A stretch of 64,000 nt of DNA from an uncultured Acidimicrobiales bacterium (lineage in GTDB: Bacteria > Actinomycetota > Acidimicrobiia > Acidimicrobiales > SZUA-35). The notes under the pieces are model-generated. The model made no database searches, had not been told where the DNA came from, and saw nothing but the letters and a program-made list of their open reading frames with translations. Numbering within the stretch: position 1 is the first letter of the stretch; each line of letters starts with the position of its first letter. Location: assembly GCA_938002965.1 (NCBI GenBank), contig CALKZY010000043.1, forward strand, positions 1 to 64,000, in the 5' to 3' direction. Positions 62,804 to 64,000 of this stretch are shown here, piece by piece. A program made the position numbers and the translations under genes.

Positions 62804-63805
62804 TTAGGTGCTTTCCGCCCCCTTTTTCGAGGCTGCGACGGTCTTCCCGAGCTCACGCATCAGTGCTTTGACCTCATCCTCGGTCAACTCGTGCGAACGA
62901 CCGCGCTTCAATTGTGGCGGCAGGATGAACGGTCCGTAGCGCACACGGATGAGACGACTCACGGTACACCCCACCGCTTCGAACATGCGCCGCACTTCGC
63001 GATTGCGCCCCTCGAACAGCGATACGCGATACCACTTGTTCGCGCCCTCACCGCCGGCATCGACCAGACTGGCAAAATTGGCCGGACCATCCTCCAACTC
63101 GACCCCGGCAAGTAACTCCTTCTGCGCCTCCATGGTCAGTTCGCCCAGGACACGCACGGCGTACTCGCGCACCAGCTCGGAACTGGGGTGCATCAGCCTG
63201 TTGGCGAGTTCGCCCGAGGTTGTGAACAGCAGCAGGCCTGAGGTATTGAAGTCGAGGCGGCCGACATTGATCCAGCGTCCGCCCCGCATGCGCGGCAGCG
63301 CGGCAAAAACCGACGGCCGGCCGTCCGGATCGTCGCGCGAGACGATTTCACCTTCCGGCTTGTGGTACATCAGGACGCGCGGCGGCCTCGAGCTGCCGGT
63401 GAAGCGGATATTGATCAGACGACCGCCGACCTTGACCTTGTCGGTCGGCACCACGGACTGGCCGATCGTCGCGACGACGCCATTGACGCTGACCCTGCCG
63501 GCGGCGATCCACTCCTCCATCTCGCGACGGGAACCCACGCCGGCCTCGGCCAGCACCTTTTGCAGACGAACCGGCTTGGCTTCAGCCAGCGGACGTCCAT
63601 CACGGGCAACCTGGCCGCGATGGGCACGGCCGCCGGTATTGGGCGCCGGCTTGCGGCGCGGAGCCGGTTTGGCTTCGGCAGCGTCAACCGGTGCGGCACC
63701 ACGCTGCGAACGTGCAGCACCGCGGCGACCGGCCTCCGGCGGACGATCCGCCGCCGGGTCGGAATTGGGTGAGGATTGACGGAATGGTGTGCGTTTGTTT
63801 TTCAT
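62804..63805 (-). CDS. rluB: 23S rRNA pseudouridine synthase, RluB type (betaproteobacterial)
   Basis: A 333-residue RsuA-family enzyme. A long basic Pro/Arg/Ala N-terminal tail (about 75 residues) is followed by an S4 domain ([20 protein letters not shown]) and a catalytic domain with [10 protein letters not shown], the catalytic Asp in [14 protein letters not shown], and [13 protein letters not shown]. RluB acts at position 2605 of 23S rRNA. The adjacent scpB and following rimP-nusA-infB match betaproteobacterial gene order. Its start overlaps the scpB stop by one base (TAATG). Confidence 0.93.
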   Translation of the reverse strand: MKNKRTPFRQSSPNSDPAADRPPEAGRRGAARSQRGAAPVDAAEAKPAPRRKPAPNTGGRAHRGQVARDGRPLAEAKPVRLQKVLAEAGVGSRREMEEWIAAGRVSVNGVVATIGQSVVPTDKVKVGGRLINIRFTGSSRPPRVLMYHKPEGEIVSRDDPDGRPSVFAALPRMRGGRWINVGRLDFNTSGLLLFTTSGELANRLMHPSSELVREYAVRVLGELTMEAQKELLAGVELEDGPANFASLVDAGGEGANKWYRVSLFEGRNREVRRMFEAVGCTVSRLIRVRYGPFILPPQLKRGRSHELTEDEVKALMRELGKTVAASKKGAEST

Positions 63806-64000
63806 TATTCCAGCTCCAGTGTCTGGCTGATTTGTTCAAGCGGCGGCAGTTCGCTGACGCTACGTAGCCCAAGATCATCGAGAAATTGCTTGGTCGTGGC
63901 AAACAGGGCCGGCCGCCCGGGTGTTTCGCGATGGCCCACCACGTCAATCCAGCCGCGCTCTTCGAGTGTCTTGATCACGTTGGCGTTGACCGCGACCCCG
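63805..64000 (-). CDS. scpB: C-terminal part of segregation and condensation protein B
   Basis: The last 64 residues of ScpB, read from the window edge to the TAA at 63805-63807. The visible part holds the second winged helix: [16 protein letters not shown], then the family signature [20 protein letters not shown] and [14 protein letters not shown]. ScpB joins Smc and ScpA in chromosome condensation. The N-terminal two thirds lie outside the window. Confidence 0.88.
   Translation of the reverse strand, partial: GVAVNANVIKTLEERGWIDVVGHRETPGRPALFATTKQFLDDLGLRSVSELPPLEQISQTLELE

Noticed and set aside
1-64000. CRISPR arrays, insertion sequences, prophage, toxin-antitoxin or secondary-metabolite clusters
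   Set aside because: I looked on both strands and saw no spaced direct repeats, transposase, integrase, phage structural genes or synthase genes. The region is housekeeping in character.
1-64000. tRNA or rRNA genes
   Set aside because: No intergenic stretch shows a cloverleaf with a GGTTCGAATCC-type T-arm in a plausible position by eye. A tRNAscan run would settle this.

Overview
The window is a high-GC chromosomal segment in two unequal parts. Bases 1 to about 59,450 look like the chromosome of an actinobacterium, probably of the class Acidimicrobiia. The evidence is the gene order (nrdJ, nrdR, LysM gene, lexA; miaB...miaA, dapF, hflX; recA; cinA, pgsA, rimO, ftsK, rnj, dapA; dapB, pnp, rpsO, ribF, truB, rbfA, DUF503, infB), LexA boxes of the CGAAC-N4-GTTCG type, RNase J, and a B12-dependent class II ribonucleotide reductase. 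Bases from about 59,450 to 64,000 (the 5' part of infB, then nusA, rimP, rluB and the 3' end of scpB) read as a betaproteobacterium, perhaps Rhodocyclales-like. The two parts meet in frame inside the conserved GTPase domain of infB. I read this as most likely a metagenome assembly chimera at a conserved site, less likely a recombination event.

Layout. 1-149: the Thr-rich tail of a truncated gene. 353-7065: DNA precursor and SOS block, with nrdJ behind a promoter carrying NrdR-box-like operators, a RibD-like reductase, nrdR, a LysM protein divergent from lexA, and three LexA boxes between those two. 7083-11506: a ferritin-like protein, two small membrane proteins, dapD, a flavodoxin-fold protein and dapC. 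11575-18048: a minus-strand run of miaB, an alpha/beta hydrolase, a phosphotransferase-like gene, miaA, a small membrane ORF, dapF and hflX. 18089-20837: a Tat-exported molybdopterin oxidoreductase with a cytochrome b partner, then a membrane-anchored endonuclease/phosphatase-fold protein. 21170-24275: a sigma factor overlapping a transmembrane Ser/Thr kinase with a large outer domain. 24397-27551: zwf, a ROK sugar kinase and pgl, the entry to the pentose phosphate pathway. 27687-31099: RNase Z, an MFS transporter and recA under a LexA box. 31440-34426: a lipoprotein, ilvE and cinA. 34492-38644: an exported hydrolase, pgsA and rimO. 38701-46865: an SMP-30 protein, a Ca/Na exchanger, ftsK, RNase J and dapA. 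46987-53449: a winged-helix-like protein, SURF1, a DedA-like protein, dapB, pnp and rpsO. 53637-59450: a DUF3179 lipoprotein, ribF, truB, rbfA, DUF503 and the infB 3' part.

How the genes work together. Five of the diaminopimelate/lysine genes (dapA, B, C, D, F) lie in separate places. The translation and RNA maturation genes (infB, rbfA, truB, rpsO, pnp, rnj, rnz, miaA, miaB, rimO, hflX) form the housekeeping backbone. The SOS set (lexA, recA, LysM protein, possibly the lipoprotein at 31440) is tied together by visible LexA boxes. I saw no tRNA or rRNA gene, CRISPR array, insertion sequence or prophage. The observations most worth checking are the infB chimera, the sigma factor/kinase pair, the SOS boxes, the NrdR-type operators on nrdJ, and a DapF whose first catalytic cysteine is replaced by serine.
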